Source: Xaviernesmea oryzae
Lineage (GTDB): Bacteria > Pseudomonadota > Alphaproteobacteria > Rhizobiales > Rhizobiaceae
Length of the DNA: 50,836 nt
Assembly (NCBI RefSeq): GCF_900177415.1
Contig: NZ_FXAF01000004.1
Coordinates: 1-50,836, forward strand
Direction of reading: 5' to 3'
The notes under the pieces were generated by a model that worked only from the letters and a program-made list of their open reading frames with translations, was not told the origin of the DNA and did not search any database. Position 1 is the stretch's first letter; the number at the start of each line of letters is the position of its first letter. Made by a program: the position numbers and the translations under genes. This document shows, piece after piece, positions 1 through 8,295 of this stretch.

Positions 1-881
1 TCGGCTGACAGCTCCACCTCGGTCGGATAGATGCGCGGAAAGTTGAAAATCCAGTCCGGGCGCTCGAATGCCGTCTCCACCCATTTCCAGCCTGCCCCGC
101 GATAAGGCGCGGCGGCATCTTCCAGCTTTTCGGAGGCGAGCCTGTCGAGCAATGCGACGTCCAGCGCATAGCCGCCGCCCTCTTCATCGAAGAGATCGCG
201 GCGTACGGCTCCACCTGCCTGCTCGTAGAAGTCCAATCCGCCGATCAGCATGACGCGTCTGTCGGTGCTTCGGACTTCTTCGGTCATGAGTGCCGACTTG
301 ATCTGGCGGGCTCTGCGATCCCACTGCGGCAAGGTCTCCCAAACCTGTTCCTGCCGTTCGTGATCGTCGCAAACCGTGAAGGCGGAAAGCTGTTCGAAGG
401 TCATTTCCCCGTCACGGTGAAGCTCAAGCAGCTTCGGGGACACCTTCGCCAGAGCGAGACGGCGGCGCACGATGATTTCGGTCACGCTGAAATGAGCGGC
501 GATGTCGGTGATGGACTTGCCCTCCCCCGCCATGACGGAAAAAGCCTCGTACTGGTCGACCGGGTGCATGTCCTCGCGGAAGACGTTTTCCGACAGGCTG
601 ATTTCTGTGGCGTTCGAACCGTCGAGGAGCTTGCATTCGACCGGATGGTTCTTCGCGATCTTGCCCTGCTCCATCAAGAGCAGTAGCGCCCTTCGCCGGC
701 GCTCGCCCGCTGTCACGAAATAGCGGCCGCGCTTGTCGCCTGCCCTCACGACGAGGTTTTGCAGAATCCCTTCCGCGTCGATATTCGCGGCAAGTTCGCG
801 AAGTTTGACAGGGTCATATCTCTTGCGGACGTTCTTGGGGTCGGCATCTAGCTTGTTCAGTTCGATGATGATTGTTGTCAT
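1..881 (-). CDS. ParB/RepB/Spo0J-family partition-like protein, C-terminus outside window
   Basis: The minus-strand frame opens at an ATG at 881-879 and runs off the left edge, giving about 293 residues without a stop. AGGAGAT lies about 10 bases upstream of the start. The N-terminal half has ParB hallmarks: the GERRRRAL arginine box at residues 59-66, ENVFREDMHPVDQ at about 99-110, then a helix-turn-helix at about 125-149 (TDIAAHFSV). ParB proteins bind centromere-like sites and use CTP for plasmid or chromosome segregation. No parA or repA-type gene lies beside it in the window. It may therefore be one of the stand-alone ParB-domain proteins carried on rhizobial plasmids rather than the segregation ParB. 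The family call is secure; the precise role is inferred. Confidence 0.85.
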   Translation of the reverse strand, partial: MTTIIIELNKLDADPKNVRKRYDPVKLRELAANIDAEGILQNLVVRAGDKRGRYFVTAGERRRRALLLLMEQGKIAKNHPVECKLLDGSNATEISLSENVFREDMHPVDQYEAFSVMAGEGKSITDIAAHFSVTEIIVRRRLALAKVSPKLLELHRDGEMTFEQLSAFTVCDDHERQEQVWETLPQWDRRARQIKSALMTEEVRSTDRRVMLIGGLDFYEQAGGAVRRDLFDEEGGGYALDVALLDRLASEKLEDAAAPYRGAGWKWVETAFERPDWIFNFPRIYPTEVELSA

Positions 882-899
882 GGCTTCAATCTCCTGATT

Positions 900-1230
900 T
901 GCCGTTGAACGGGTCTTCAAAACCCGCTGTGGGCGAAGCCTTCTTCCTTTGGTCCGAAGGACGTGCCCCACGTCCTCGGGACGAAGGGAGGGGCGCAAGC
1001 CCGCTCCCGGTAGGGCGGAGATCCGGTCATGGGTCGGATGGGGGAAAAATCGGAAGGTTCGGCGCGAAGCGGTGAAAGCCTATTTTTTCGACGGCCGACA
1101 GCGCCCTCGGGCGCGCTTGCCCGTTGGCCTGATCTGCGCCCTATCGTAACAGCGGCAATGTCATGGAAGGGATGCGCGTCCGCCGCGAGGCGGATGCTCC
1201 GTGTGGAAGCGAGCGCGGGGACGCGCTCTC
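900..1230. other. Hairpin-rich noncoding region (leader of the ParB-like gene)
   Basis: This roughly 430-base gap (882-1310) has no convincing gene but at least six inverted repeats. They are 910-926 (CGGGT/ACCCG), 958-976 (perfect 8-bp arms AGGACGTG/CACGTCCT), 986-1008 (GGGAG/CTCCC plus inner pairs), 1101-1114 (GCGCCC-TC-GGGCGC), 1176-1197 (nine pairs including one G-U, capped by GCGA, a GNRA tetraloop) and 1211-1228 (GAGCGCG-GGGA-CGCGCTC). The left part would be the 5' leader of the minus-strand ParB-like mRNA. A structured leader RNA or a ParB/iteron-like DNA site are both possible. Confidence 0.5.
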
Positions 1231-1310
1231 AATCCCTCGACCAAACCTGCGCAGCCGATTGAAGATCCGCGTTGATCATGGTGAAATGCGATGACTGCAA
1301 TAGGAGAGCC

Positions 1311-1910
1311 ATGTTGGAACAGGATATTCGCCAATTCTCGATCGGGCAGCTTCGTGGCCTGGAACTGATGATTGCGCCGTTGCGCGTCGCCATCACGGTC
1401 GCTCCACTCTGGCTGATTTACGGAATGTTCCGGGCGCTGTCCCAGGTCGATGTGTCCAGCCTCTTTCAACCAACGATCTGGTTGACGCTGGCTCTTGTTG
1501 CAGCAGGAATTATCCGGACGGCACTGACGTTGGTCGTCCGTCCCGATCACACGCTGTTTCGTCACGCTGTATCGGCGGGCCATTTCCGCGAAGCCGTCAG
1601 GAGAAGCGGTCTAAGAAGCTCACTCCCGAAGCCAACCCGATTGTTTGCGCTGAAACTGATCGATCTTGCCGTCGTCACTCCGACGGCGCTGATCCTGATG
1701 ATTGGCTTCCTGGCCTGGGGCCATCATATCATGTCATTGCTGACGATTGACGAACCCGCTCCAGCGTGGCTGATGTGGACTTTCGGTTGGGTCAGTGCGC
1801 TGTTGTTCGTCGGCATCGTCTTGTTCGGCACCGTACGTATGGTGTTCTCGGTCCGTTGCAAAAGCGAAGAGGGTTTTCGCGTGGCGTCAATCCTTTCCCC
1901 ACGATCTTGA
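1311..1910 (+). CDS. Hypothetical integral membrane protein
   Basis: The 199-residue frame from ATG 1311 is preceded by AGGAGA five bases upstream; an in-frame ATG at 1272 lacks a comparable site. I do not recognise a family. At least three long hydrophobic segments are visible, around residues 29-45 (VAITVAPLWLIYG), 55-72 (WLTLALVAAGIIRTALTL) and 120-140 (VTPTALILMIGFLAWG), with a fourth near 160-180 (LMWTFGWVSALLFVGIVLFG). That supports an inner-membrane protein. The C-terminus is short and basic and stops about 80 bases before the decayed TetR/IS6 zone, so the gene could have lost its end there. An overlapping antisense frame exists but is hydrophilic and looks like a shadow. Confidence 0.5.
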   Translation: MLEQDIRQFSIGQLRGLELMIAPLRVAITVAPLWLIYGMFRALSQVDVSSLFQPTIWLTLALVAAGIIRTALTLVVRPDHTLFRHAVSAGHFREAVRRSGLRSSLPKPTRLFALKLIDLAVVTPTALILMIGFLAWGHHIMSLLTIDEPAPAWLMWTFGWVSALLFVGIVLFGTVRMVFSVRCKSEEGFRVASILSPRS

Positions 1911-1991
1911 AGAGGCGCAGCACCTGGCGTGGATTAAAGTCGATGGCCTTTAGAGGCGGCCGCAGACCGACCGGGGTCATTAGCACCGACC

Positions 1992-2351
1992 TCACCGCCT
2001 CTTGAAACCCATGTAGAGGAGCTTGAAATAGTCCTCGGCGAATTCGGCCGCGCGGCGTTCGCCATCGGGGCGAAACCAGCGCGACATCCAGTTGAGCATC
2101 GATAGGATGGCGCGAGACGCCGAGGCGACATTGTCGATATTTAGTTCGCCGCGGTCCTGGGCCTGCTGAAGCATCGTGCGAAGAACCGTCTCATAGCTGT
2201 CGCGCGCGGCGATCTCCCCGGGGCTGCGGACCCGGCTCGTCCCACCATGGCCGTGGAGCAGCGTAACGAATTCCGTGAAATTTTCCTCCATGAAGGTGGC
2301 ATGGGCCACCATGAAGGCGCGAATCTCGTCCTCGCTGCGTTCGGCCTTCTC
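1992..2351 (-). pseudogene. TetR/AcrR-family regulator, C-terminal fragment
   Basis: The open frame from about 2351 to the TGA at 1992 encodes some 119 residues resembling the ligand-binding C-terminal part of TetR-family repressors (start EKAERSEDEIRAF, end YFKLLYMGFKRR). The helix-turn-helix domain that should precede it is missing: an in-frame TAG lies at 2354-2352, and the sequence beyond belongs to an IS6-type remnant. An internal ATG at 2312 could still be translated, but no DNA-binding domain would be made. This looks like a regulator beheaded by an insertion followed by decay. Confidence 0.65.
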
Positions 2352-2829
2352 CTACGGGCAAAACAGTTGGCGGAGTGACGATGATATGATGTGAAAGCGA
2401 AAGCGGAATGGACCGCACGAACCGAAGAACCCGAGGTGATGTCTTGCGCAACAACAGCGCGATAACCTGATAGGGATCGGTTCCGGACCGAGCCACAATG
2501 CGGGCGACGAAACTGACGTAGCCGTTCCTTGATTAATGGCGCATAGGCAATAACCCAGCGATTGATCGTGCTGTGGTCGACAACGAACCCTCGCTCACGG
2601 AAACATCCCTTCCAAGTCTCGATAGCTGAGCGGATAGCACAGACACCAGGTCACCGCCTGCACGATGAGCCATGCCTCGAAATGCCGCCCTTTGAAATCA
2701 TCCGTCGACTGACGCTACAGCTTCTCGGCAATGGCATTCAGAACCATGGCTACGCTCCGCTACATTGGGAACGGAATTTCTGCAGGCTTGGTCAACAGCT
2801 CGTTAACCGCGAAAATTTGCGACAGCTCC
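2352..2829 (-). mobile_element. IS6-family element remnant with broken transposase
   Basis: Read on the minus strand, about 2700-2600 translates to DFKGRHFEAWLIVQAV then SYRDLEGMF. After a one-base insertion in the TTTCCG run near 2600 it continues RERGFVVDHSTINRWV and AYAPLIKERLRQF. This is the conserved N-terminal half of IS6/IS26-group DDE transposases. The catalytic core is absent. At the outer end, GGAGCTGTCGCAAATTTT (2829 inward, minus strand) resembles the IS6 terminal repeat (GGnnCTGTTGCAAA). No matching repeat is seen at the left junction, so that end is deleted or rearranged. It is a non-functional fossil. Confidence 0.7.
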
Positions 2830-2864
2830 AATTGAAGGCCCGGTGGCGTCAGCACGCTCCTGGA

Positions 2865-3461
2865 TTACACCTTACCCTTCTCGGCACGGCCCGCCTTGGT
2901 TATCCGTGCCCACCAAGTGAGCTGATCGAGCATTTCCTGTGTGCTTTGGCCGATCGTACCTTCGATGGATGTAATCGGCTGGTCGCCGCCGCCGTGCCAA
3001 ACGGTAAAGAACTCCGTGCCGCTGATGTGTACGGTCGAGCGGACCGGCACCATGTAAAGCTCGACTGTGATAGAGCGCAAGTGCTCGACGGCACGCGCGC
3101 CGCCGACAGCGCCGTAGCCAAGGATGGCGGCCGGCTTGTAGTTCCACTCGACGTAGGCTTGGTCGAGCGCGTTCTTCAGCGAGGCAGGGATCGAACGGTT
3201 GTACTCGGAGGTGACAAAAATGTAGCCGTCCATTTCGCCGACCTTCTTCTGCCAAGCCAGCACCTTTTCGTTGACTGAAGCCTGCCAAGCGTTGGAGGAA
3301 ACCTCGTTGAAGAACGGCAGATCATAGTCACGCAGATCGATCAGTTCGACCTCGATATCCTCACGACGGGCTGCTATGTCGAGCAGCCACTTCGCAGGCT
3401 TCTCACCGAAGCGGGTGTCTCTCGTAGAGCCGATGATAATGCCGATGCGCGGCTTGGTCAT
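2865..3461 (-). CDS. NAD(P)H-dependent FMN reductase
   Basis: This 198-residue flavodoxin-fold protein begins at ATG 3461 with AAGGA about 9 bases upstream. The phosphate-binding loop GSTRDTRFG (residues 11-19) and the flavin-contacting stretch SEYNRSIPASLKNALD (about 85-100) are typical of the NADPH-dependent FMN reductase family (PF03358; SsuE/ChrR/ArsH-like). These cytosolic enzymes reduce FMN or quinones with NAD(P)H. It is the last gene of the operon that starts at 13667, 63 bases after the FAD monooxygenase. It may supply reduced flavin or detoxify a quinone product, but that is inference: single-component FAD hydroxylases do not need a separate reductase. Substrate unknown. Confidence 0.85.
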   Translation of the reverse strand: MTKPRIGIIIGSTRDTRFGEKPAKWLLDIAARREDIEVELIDLRDYDLPFFNEVSSNAWQASVNEKVLAWQKKVGEMDGYIFVTSEYNRSIPASLKNALDQAYVEWNYKPAAILGYGAVGGARAVEHLRSITVELYMVPVRSTVHISGTEFFTVWHGGGDQPITSIEGTIGQSTQEMLDQLTWWARITKAGRAEKGKV

Positions 3462-3524
3462 GATGGTAATCCTTGTATTCGATGAGGGGAGAGGAGACTG
3501 CGTGTGACGGCGAGACGAAAAAAA

Positions 3525-4739
3525 TCAAGCGGCGATTTGTTCCTTGAACGCAGATTCGACGTCGTAGCTGAGAATCCAGTGGTCCACCGAGTTGCCGAAA
3601 TAACCCGTGATGGCCTTTGAAGCTTCACGCCATTGCAAGTTGCGCTGATTGATCGCGAACGGGTCCTTGAGCATCATGTAGTTCGAGCGTGCGCGGGATT
3701 CGAGCTGAACGCGCGTTGCGCGCGGTAGGCGGAAGGCTTCGTAAAGCTTCAGCGCGGCGACAGGATCGTCGGACAGGTGCGCCAACGCATCACCGAGAGC
3801 GCTTGCGTCTTCCGCACCCTGCCCTGCGCCCTGGCCGATGAACGGAAGCGTTGCGTGGGCAGCATCGCCGAGCAGCGCCACGCGGCCTTTAGACCACTCC
3901 TTCAGCGGCTCAATGTCGAACAGCGGCCAGCGAAGGAAGTCGGCGGACTGGGCGAGCCACTCGCGCGCCGACGGCTCCCAATCCTTGACAAATTCGAGAA
4001 CCTCTTCCGTGGGGACGACGGCAGTAGCGGTACCGGTGTTGAAATCTTCAAGGCGCTGATTGTTGCGATAAAGGCTAAGATTGATCGTGTTGCGCCCGGC
4101 AAAATTCTGCAGCATGAACTGGCCGGGAGCCGGCCATGCGTTGGCTATCCACTTGTGGCTCTCGAAATCGGCAACCTTTTCGCGCGGGATCAAACCGCGA
4201 TACGCAACTTTGCCCGAAAACACCGGCTCGACCATCCCGAACACAAGACGGCGCACCGTCGAACGTATGCCATCCGCACCGATCAGGACATCGCCGATGG
4301 CAACATGACCATCATCAAAAGTCGCGCGCACACCGGTTTCGTCCTGCTCGACGTTGACGCACTTCATGCCATAGTTGCAGATTCCGGCCGGAATATATCT
4401 CGCGAGTTCGTCAAGCAGTTCGGAGCGACCGAAGACGAGGTAAGGCGAGCCAAGCTCGCGCTCAGCAATTGTATCGCCGAGGCGGTTGGTACTGATGATA
4501 TTGCCAGTGTTCCATTCGCGCATGTTGCGCACTTCCACCGGCGAACCGCAGGTCTTCACAACATCGAGCAAACCCAGACGCTTGAAGATGTTGGTGACGT
4601 TCGCCGTGAACTGTACGGCCGACCCGATCTCGGGATTACCCTCGGCCCGCTCGTAAAGCTCGACCTCGATCCCGTGGTGGCGCAGGGTAAGAGCGCTGAT
4701 AATGCCGCCGATGCCGCCGCCGATAATAATCGCTTTCAT
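3525..4739 (-). CDS. FAD-dependent aromatic monooxygenase (salicylate hydroxylase-like)
   Basis: The 404-residue protein starts at ATG 4739 with AAGGAAAC upstream; longer in-frame starts would run into the ABC gene. It has the three signatures of group A flavoprotein hydroxylases: GGGIGG in the N-terminal Rossmann fold (residues 6-11), the DG motif GADGIRSTVRR at about 160, and the GD motif VALLGDAAHA at about 290. These enzymes use NAD(P)H and O2 to hydroxylate an activated, often aromatic or N-heteroaromatic ring (salicylate, 3-hydroxybenzoate, 6-hydroxynicotinate types). It lies 28 bases after the fused ATPase gene in the oxoprolinase operon, so its substrate is probably the imported compound or its hydrolysis product. 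Exact substrate cannot be read from sequence. Confidence 0.85.
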   Translation of the reverse strand: MKAIIIGGGIGGIISALTLRHHGIEVELYERAEGNPEIGSAVQFTANVTNIFKRLGLLDVVKTCGSPVEVRNMREWNTGNIISTNRLGDTIAERELGSPYLVFGRSELLDELARYIPAGICNYGMKCVNVEQDETGVRATFDDGHVAIGDVLIGADGIRSTVRRLVFGMVEPVFSGKVAYRGLIPREKVADFESHKWIANAWPAPGQFMLQNFAGRNTINLSLYRNNQRLEDFNTGTATAVVPTEEVLEFVKDWEPSAREWLAQSADFLRWPLFDIEPLKEWSKGRVALLGDAAHATLPFIGQGAGQGAEDASALGDALAHLSDDPVAALKLYEAFRLPRATRVQLESRARSNYMMLKDPFAINQRNLQWREASKAITGYFGNSVDHWILSYDVESAFKEQIAA

Positions 4740-4767
4740 CGCTGTTTCCTTCACAGTTTGCCCCGAG

Positions 4768-6456
4768 CTATGCTCTGGAGCCATAAGAAGCTCCGCCCAC
4801 GCTATAGTGCTCTGCCCTGCGCGCACGCTGGACTGCCGGATCAGGCAAGGGGATGGAGTCGAGCAGTGCGCGGGTATAGGCATCCGCCGGATTGGCTAGC
4901 ACTTCCGCTGTTGCACCCTGTTCCACGATGCGGCCACGGTTCATGACGACAAGCCTGTTCGAAATGCTGGCGGCCAGCGACAGGTCATGCGTGATGAAGA
5001 TGCAGGCAAAACCGTATTGCTGCTGCAACCGGCGAAACAGTTCCAGCACCGTCTTCTGTACCGAAACGTCGAGAGCCGAGGTCGGCTCGTCGGCGACAAC
5101 CAGCGACGGCTTGACCGACAAAGCCCGTGCAATGCCGACGCGCTGCTTTTGCCCGCCTGAAAGCTCATGCGGAAACCGGTTGAAGAGTTCCGGCGCAAGC
5201 CCTACCTCCGCCAGAAGCTGGCGAATATGGTCATCACTACAATCGAGCTCAGGCTTATAGCGACGGCTCCATTTCAGTGCCGCTCGCAGCGATGCGCCGA
5301 TGCGCATGCGCGGGTTCAGCGAGCCATTGGCGTCCTGGAAAACCATGCTGACTCCGGGCGTATGGATATGTCTGCCGGCACCTGGACCCTGGCGCACTAT
5401 GCCGTCAATCGCCACCTGGCCGCGATTAATACGCAGCAGACCCGCGGCGACATTGCCAAGGGTGCTCTTGCCGCTGCCGGATTCGCCAACCAGCGCCACG
5501 ACCTCATTGCGCTTGATGGCGATATCCACACCATCGAGTGCCTTCATCGTTTCGCCTCGACGGCCAAAAAAGGTTATCCCCACATCGCGCATATCCAGCA
5601 CGATGTCGCTGTCGTCGGCGAGCTCAGCTGGCTTTTCCAGAAAGTCCTTGCCCTTCAATGAAGGTACCGCAGACAGCAGCATGCGCGTATAACTTTCACG
5701 CGGAGCGGAAAATAATTCCTCGACCGGCCCGGTTTCGACCTTCTCGCCGTGACGCATCACGAGAACGCGATCGGCGATGTCGGCGACGACGCCGAAATCA
5801 TGCGTAATGAACAGGATTGACATGCCCATTTCCGCCTGCAGCTCACGCAACAGGTCGAGAATTCGTGCCTGCACGGTGACGTCGAGAGCGGTGGTCGGCT
5901 CATCGGCGATCAGCAGCTTCGGACAGCAGGCGATCGCCATGGCGATCATCACGCGCTGAAGCTGACCGCCCGACAGTTCGAACGGGAACTGGTCGTATTT
6001 GATCTCCGGCATCGGCAGCTTGACCTTGCGCAGGAGCTCCATTGCACGCTCACGTGCCTCGGCCGGCGACAATTTCAGGTGGTTGCGGATCACGCCCGCG
6101 AGCTGCTGACCGATCTTGTACACCGGATTTAGTGCAGCCATAGGCTCCTGAAAGATGATCGAAACTTCATTACCGCGCAGCCGCGTCAGACGGTCGAAAT
6201 CATAGGGCACCAGCTCCTCGCCCTGAAAGCCAATGCTACCGGTCACACTGGCGCGTGGGCCAAGCAGACCAAGCAGGCTGAGCGCGGTCACCGATTTGCC
6301 TGACCCGGATTCACCCACGATCGCCAATGTTTCGCCAGGCGTGATGTCGAAGGAGAGGTCCTTGACGATCTTCTTGTCGCCAAAGGCGATGTTCAGCCCA
6401 CGAACGGCAAGGAGTTTGCCACCGGCCGGCCGGGCGGAGTGTATATGATCAGACAT
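4768..6456 (-). CDS. Peptide/nickel-type ABC transporter, fused double ATPase
   Basis: The 562-residue protein carries two full ATPase domains in one chain, equivalent to DppD plus DppF (as in GsiA/YejF). The N-terminal half has [17 protein letters not shown] and [12 protein letters not shown]; the C-terminal half has [17 protein letters not shown] and [12 protein letters not shown]. It powers the two permeases encoded immediately upstream. The start ATG (6456-6454) overlaps the stop of the preceding permease as TGATG, which favours it over a start ten codons further out. Such importers move di/oligopeptides, glutathione, opines or other small amides. Linkage to an oxoprolinase-like enzyme fits a lactam or amide ligand. 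Confidence 0.93.
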   Translation of the reverse strand: MSDHIHSARPAGGKLLAVRGLNIAFGDKKIVKDLSFDITPGETLAIVGESGSGKSVTALSLLGLLGPRASVTGSIGFQGEELVPYDFDRLTRLRGNEVSIIFQEPMAALNPVYKIGQQLAGVIRNHLKLSPAEARERAMELLRKVKLPMPEIKYDQFPFELSGGQLQRVMIAMAIACCPKLLIADEPTTALDVTVQARILDLLRELQAEMGMSILFITHDFGVVADIADRVLVMRHGEKVETGPVEELFSAPRESYTRMLLSAVPSLKGKDFLEKPAELADDSDIVLDMRDVGITFFGRRGETMKALDGVDIAIKRNEVVALVGESGSGKSTLGNVAAGLLRINRGQVAIDGIVRQGPGAGRHIHTPGVSMVFQDANGSLNPRMRIGASLRAALKWSRRYKPELDCSDDHIRQLLAEVGLAPELFNRFPHELSGGQKQRVGIARALSVKPSLVVADEPTSALDVSVQKTVLELFRRLQQQYGFACIFITHDLSLAASISNRLVVMNRGRIVEQGATAEVLANPADAYTRALLDSIPLPDPAVQRARRAEHYSVGGASYGSRA

Positions 6457-7262
6457 CAGCGCCCTCTCCGTTCGCGCGGATCCCAAAGTTCCCGCAATGT
6501 ATCGCCAAGCACGCTGAAGGTCAGGATCGTCGTGACAACGAACAAGCCGGGCACGATCATCAGCATGGGATGCGTGGCGAGATAACGCTGGCCATCGGCA
6601 ACCATACCGCCCCAGGACGGCAGCGGCGGGCGGATGCCGAGGCCGAGGAAGCCGAGACCTGAACCGACAAGAATTGCCGATGCGATGGTCAACGATGCCT
6701 GCGCCAATAGCGGAGCAATAATATTCGGCAGTATCTGCCCGCGAATGATCGACATCCGTGGCGCCCCGAATATCAAGGCCGCCTGGATGAAGGGACGGCT
6801 GCGCACCGACAAGGTCTGGCCATAGGCGACGCGGGCAAAGCCCGGCGTGAACAAAAGGGCGAGAACGCCGATCAAGGTCGGCACGCTCGGTCCGAGCGCC
6901 GCGACCACGAGCAAAGCGAGGATCAGCGGCGGGATCGACAGCATGACGTCGACGCCGCGCATTAATACACCTTCGGTGAGACCACGCGTGTAGGCTGCGG
7001 TCACACCGATGAGGACACCGAGGGTCAGCGCGATCACGGTCGATGCGAGCGCGGTGAACAGTTCGACCTGCGCACCGGCGGCGATGCGAGCCAGCACGTC
7101 TCGGCCGAAATTATCGGTGCCAAGCAGGTGACCGGGTGTTCCGACGGGCGCGAAACGGGCGACGATGTTCTGCGCCAGCGGATCACCGGGAGTGATACAG
7201 GGACCGACGATGGCAAAGAGAACGAGCGCTCCGGCAAGCGTGGGCAGGAGAATGCGTTTCAT
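6456..7262 (-). CDS. Peptide-type ABC transporter permease (DppC-like)
   Basis: The 268-residue inner-membrane protein has an N-terminal hydrophobic segment, the segment GTDNFGRDVLARI after residue 50 that marks DppC/OppC permeases, and the coupling-loop region GAPRMSIIRGQILPN near 170. Several more hydrophobic spans give the usual six helices. The ATG at 7262 overlaps the stop of the dppB-like gene by four bases (ATGA) and its own stop overlaps the ATPase start, so the three are translationally coupled. It pairs with the upstream permease to form the pore. Confidence 0.92.
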   Translation of the reverse strand: MKRILLPTLAGALVLFAIVGPCITPGDPLAQNIVARFAPVGTPGHLLGTDNFGRDVLARIAAGAQVELFTALASTVIALTLGVLIGVTAAYTRGLTEGVLMRGVDVMLSIPPLILALLVVAALGPSVPTLIGVLALLFTPGFARVAYGQTLSVRSRPFIQAALIFGAPRMSIIRGQILPNIIAPLLAQASLTIASAILVGSGLGFLGLGIRPPLPSWGGMVADGQRYLATHPMLMIVPGLFVVTTILTFSVLGDTLRELWDPRERRGR

Positions 7263-8206
7263 CGTTTACTTACCCGGGGATCGAGGAAACCATACATGAT
7301 GTCGGCAACGATGTTGATCGTGATATAGAATGTGGAAATGACAAACACCGCGCCCTGGATCAGCGGATAGTCCCGCATATTGACAGCCTGAACCAGCAGC
7401 GAGCCAAGACCCGGGAGGTTAAAGACTTTCTCAACCAGAACGGTGGCTCCGATAAGCCCGCCAAGTTCCAGCGCCGAAATGGTCAGTACTGGCGTCAGCG
7501 CGTTTCGTAGGATGTCACGGCGGAAAGTCACGCGTGTGGGGAACCCGTATGCCCGGGAGGTGCGCACCCAGTCCTGTGAGCGCACTTCGAGAATTTCAAA
7601 ACGCGTAACCTTTGCGATTGTCGCAGCTATCGGCAAGGCGAGTGTAACGATCGGCAGGATAAGAGCGCGCATGTGCGCAATGGGATCCGAGAAAGGAGCC
7701 ATACCACCAGCCGGGAGCCATCCGAGGCTCAGCGGCACAGCCAGGATCAGAATGGACCCCATGACATAGCCCGGGATGGACAAAATGATCGGGCCGAAGA
7801 ACGAAAACACATGTTCTCCGAGACGATTTTGAACACTCGCACTGCCAATCAAAACACCCCCGGCAATGCCGAAGAAAGACGCCAGCAAAACGAGCTCAAT
7901 GCTGACGGCCAGTCGGCTTGCAATGATATCGGATGCAGGCTGGGTGTATTGGAACGAGGTGCCGAAATCGAGGCTGAGAAGTCCGACCATGTGGCGCCAC
8001 AGGCGCACCGGCATAGGCTGATCGAGACCGAACTGCTGGCGCATGACCTCGATTACGTCGGCTCCGACATGCGCAGCCTCACTCATCATTGCCTCAACAG
8101 GATCGCCAGGCACGACCTGGATAGCGAGGAAGATGATCACCTGAACGCTGAGGATCATCGCTAAGCCGACCAGGATTCTCTTTCCGCAATATGCAGCCAA
8201 TCCCAT
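7259..8206 (-). CDS. Peptide-type ABC transporter permease (DppB-like)
   Basis: From ATG 8206 the protein is 315 residues. The first helix (YCGKRILVGLAMILSVQVII) followed by VVPGDPVEAM is diagnostic of DppB/OppB permeases. The later motif SRAYGFPTRVTFRRDILRNAL forms the coupling region that contacts the ATPase. AAAGAG lies about 10 bases upstream; a longer frame up to 8269 would include the intergenic hairpin and is less likely. It follows the binding-protein gene, with the 8235-8256 stem-loop between them. Confidence 0.92.
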   Translation of the reverse strand: MGLAAYCGKRILVGLAMILSVQVIIFLAIQVVPGDPVEAMMSEAAHVGADVIEVMRQQFGLDQPMPVRLWRHMVGLLSLDFGTSFQYTQPASDIIASRLAVSIELVLLASFFGIAGGVLIGSASVQNRLGEHVFSFFGPIILSIPGYVMGSILILAVPLSLGWLPAGGMAPFSDPIAHMRALILPIVTLALPIAATIAKVTRFEILEVRSQDWVRTSRAYGFPTRVTFRRDILRNALTPVLTISALELGGLIGATVLVEKVFNLPGLGSLLVQAVNMRDYPLIQGAVFVISTFYITINIVADIMYGFLDPRVSKR

Positions 8207-8234
8207 TGGGGTGAACTCTTTCAAATTGCAAAAC

Positions 8235-8256
8235 AGAGCGCGGGGACCCGCGCTCT
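8235..8256 (-). promoter_or_regulatory. Intercistronic stem-loop after binding-protein gene
   Basis: AGAGCGCGGG (8235-8244) and CCCGCGCTCT (8247-8256) are perfectly complementary, ten pairs (eight or nine in practice, given the two-base spacer). There is no T-run, so it is not a classical terminator. Lying between the solute-binding-protein gene and the first permease gene, it is placed to stabilise the upstream message or cause partial termination. Confidence 0.6.
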
Positions 8257-8295
8257 CGGGAAAACCCATCCGAGTATCGGGTGGGGCGGTATTGC

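Noticed and set aside
1161..1583. Minus-strand frame (140 codons) overlapping the small membrane protein
   Set aside because: Highly polar with no motif; the plus-strand frame has a good ribosome-binding site and hydrophobic helices.
3777..4946. Plus-strand frame (389 codons) opposite the monooxygenase and fused ATPase genes
   Set aside because: Spans two genes in antisense without any recognisable motif; a GC-rich shadow.
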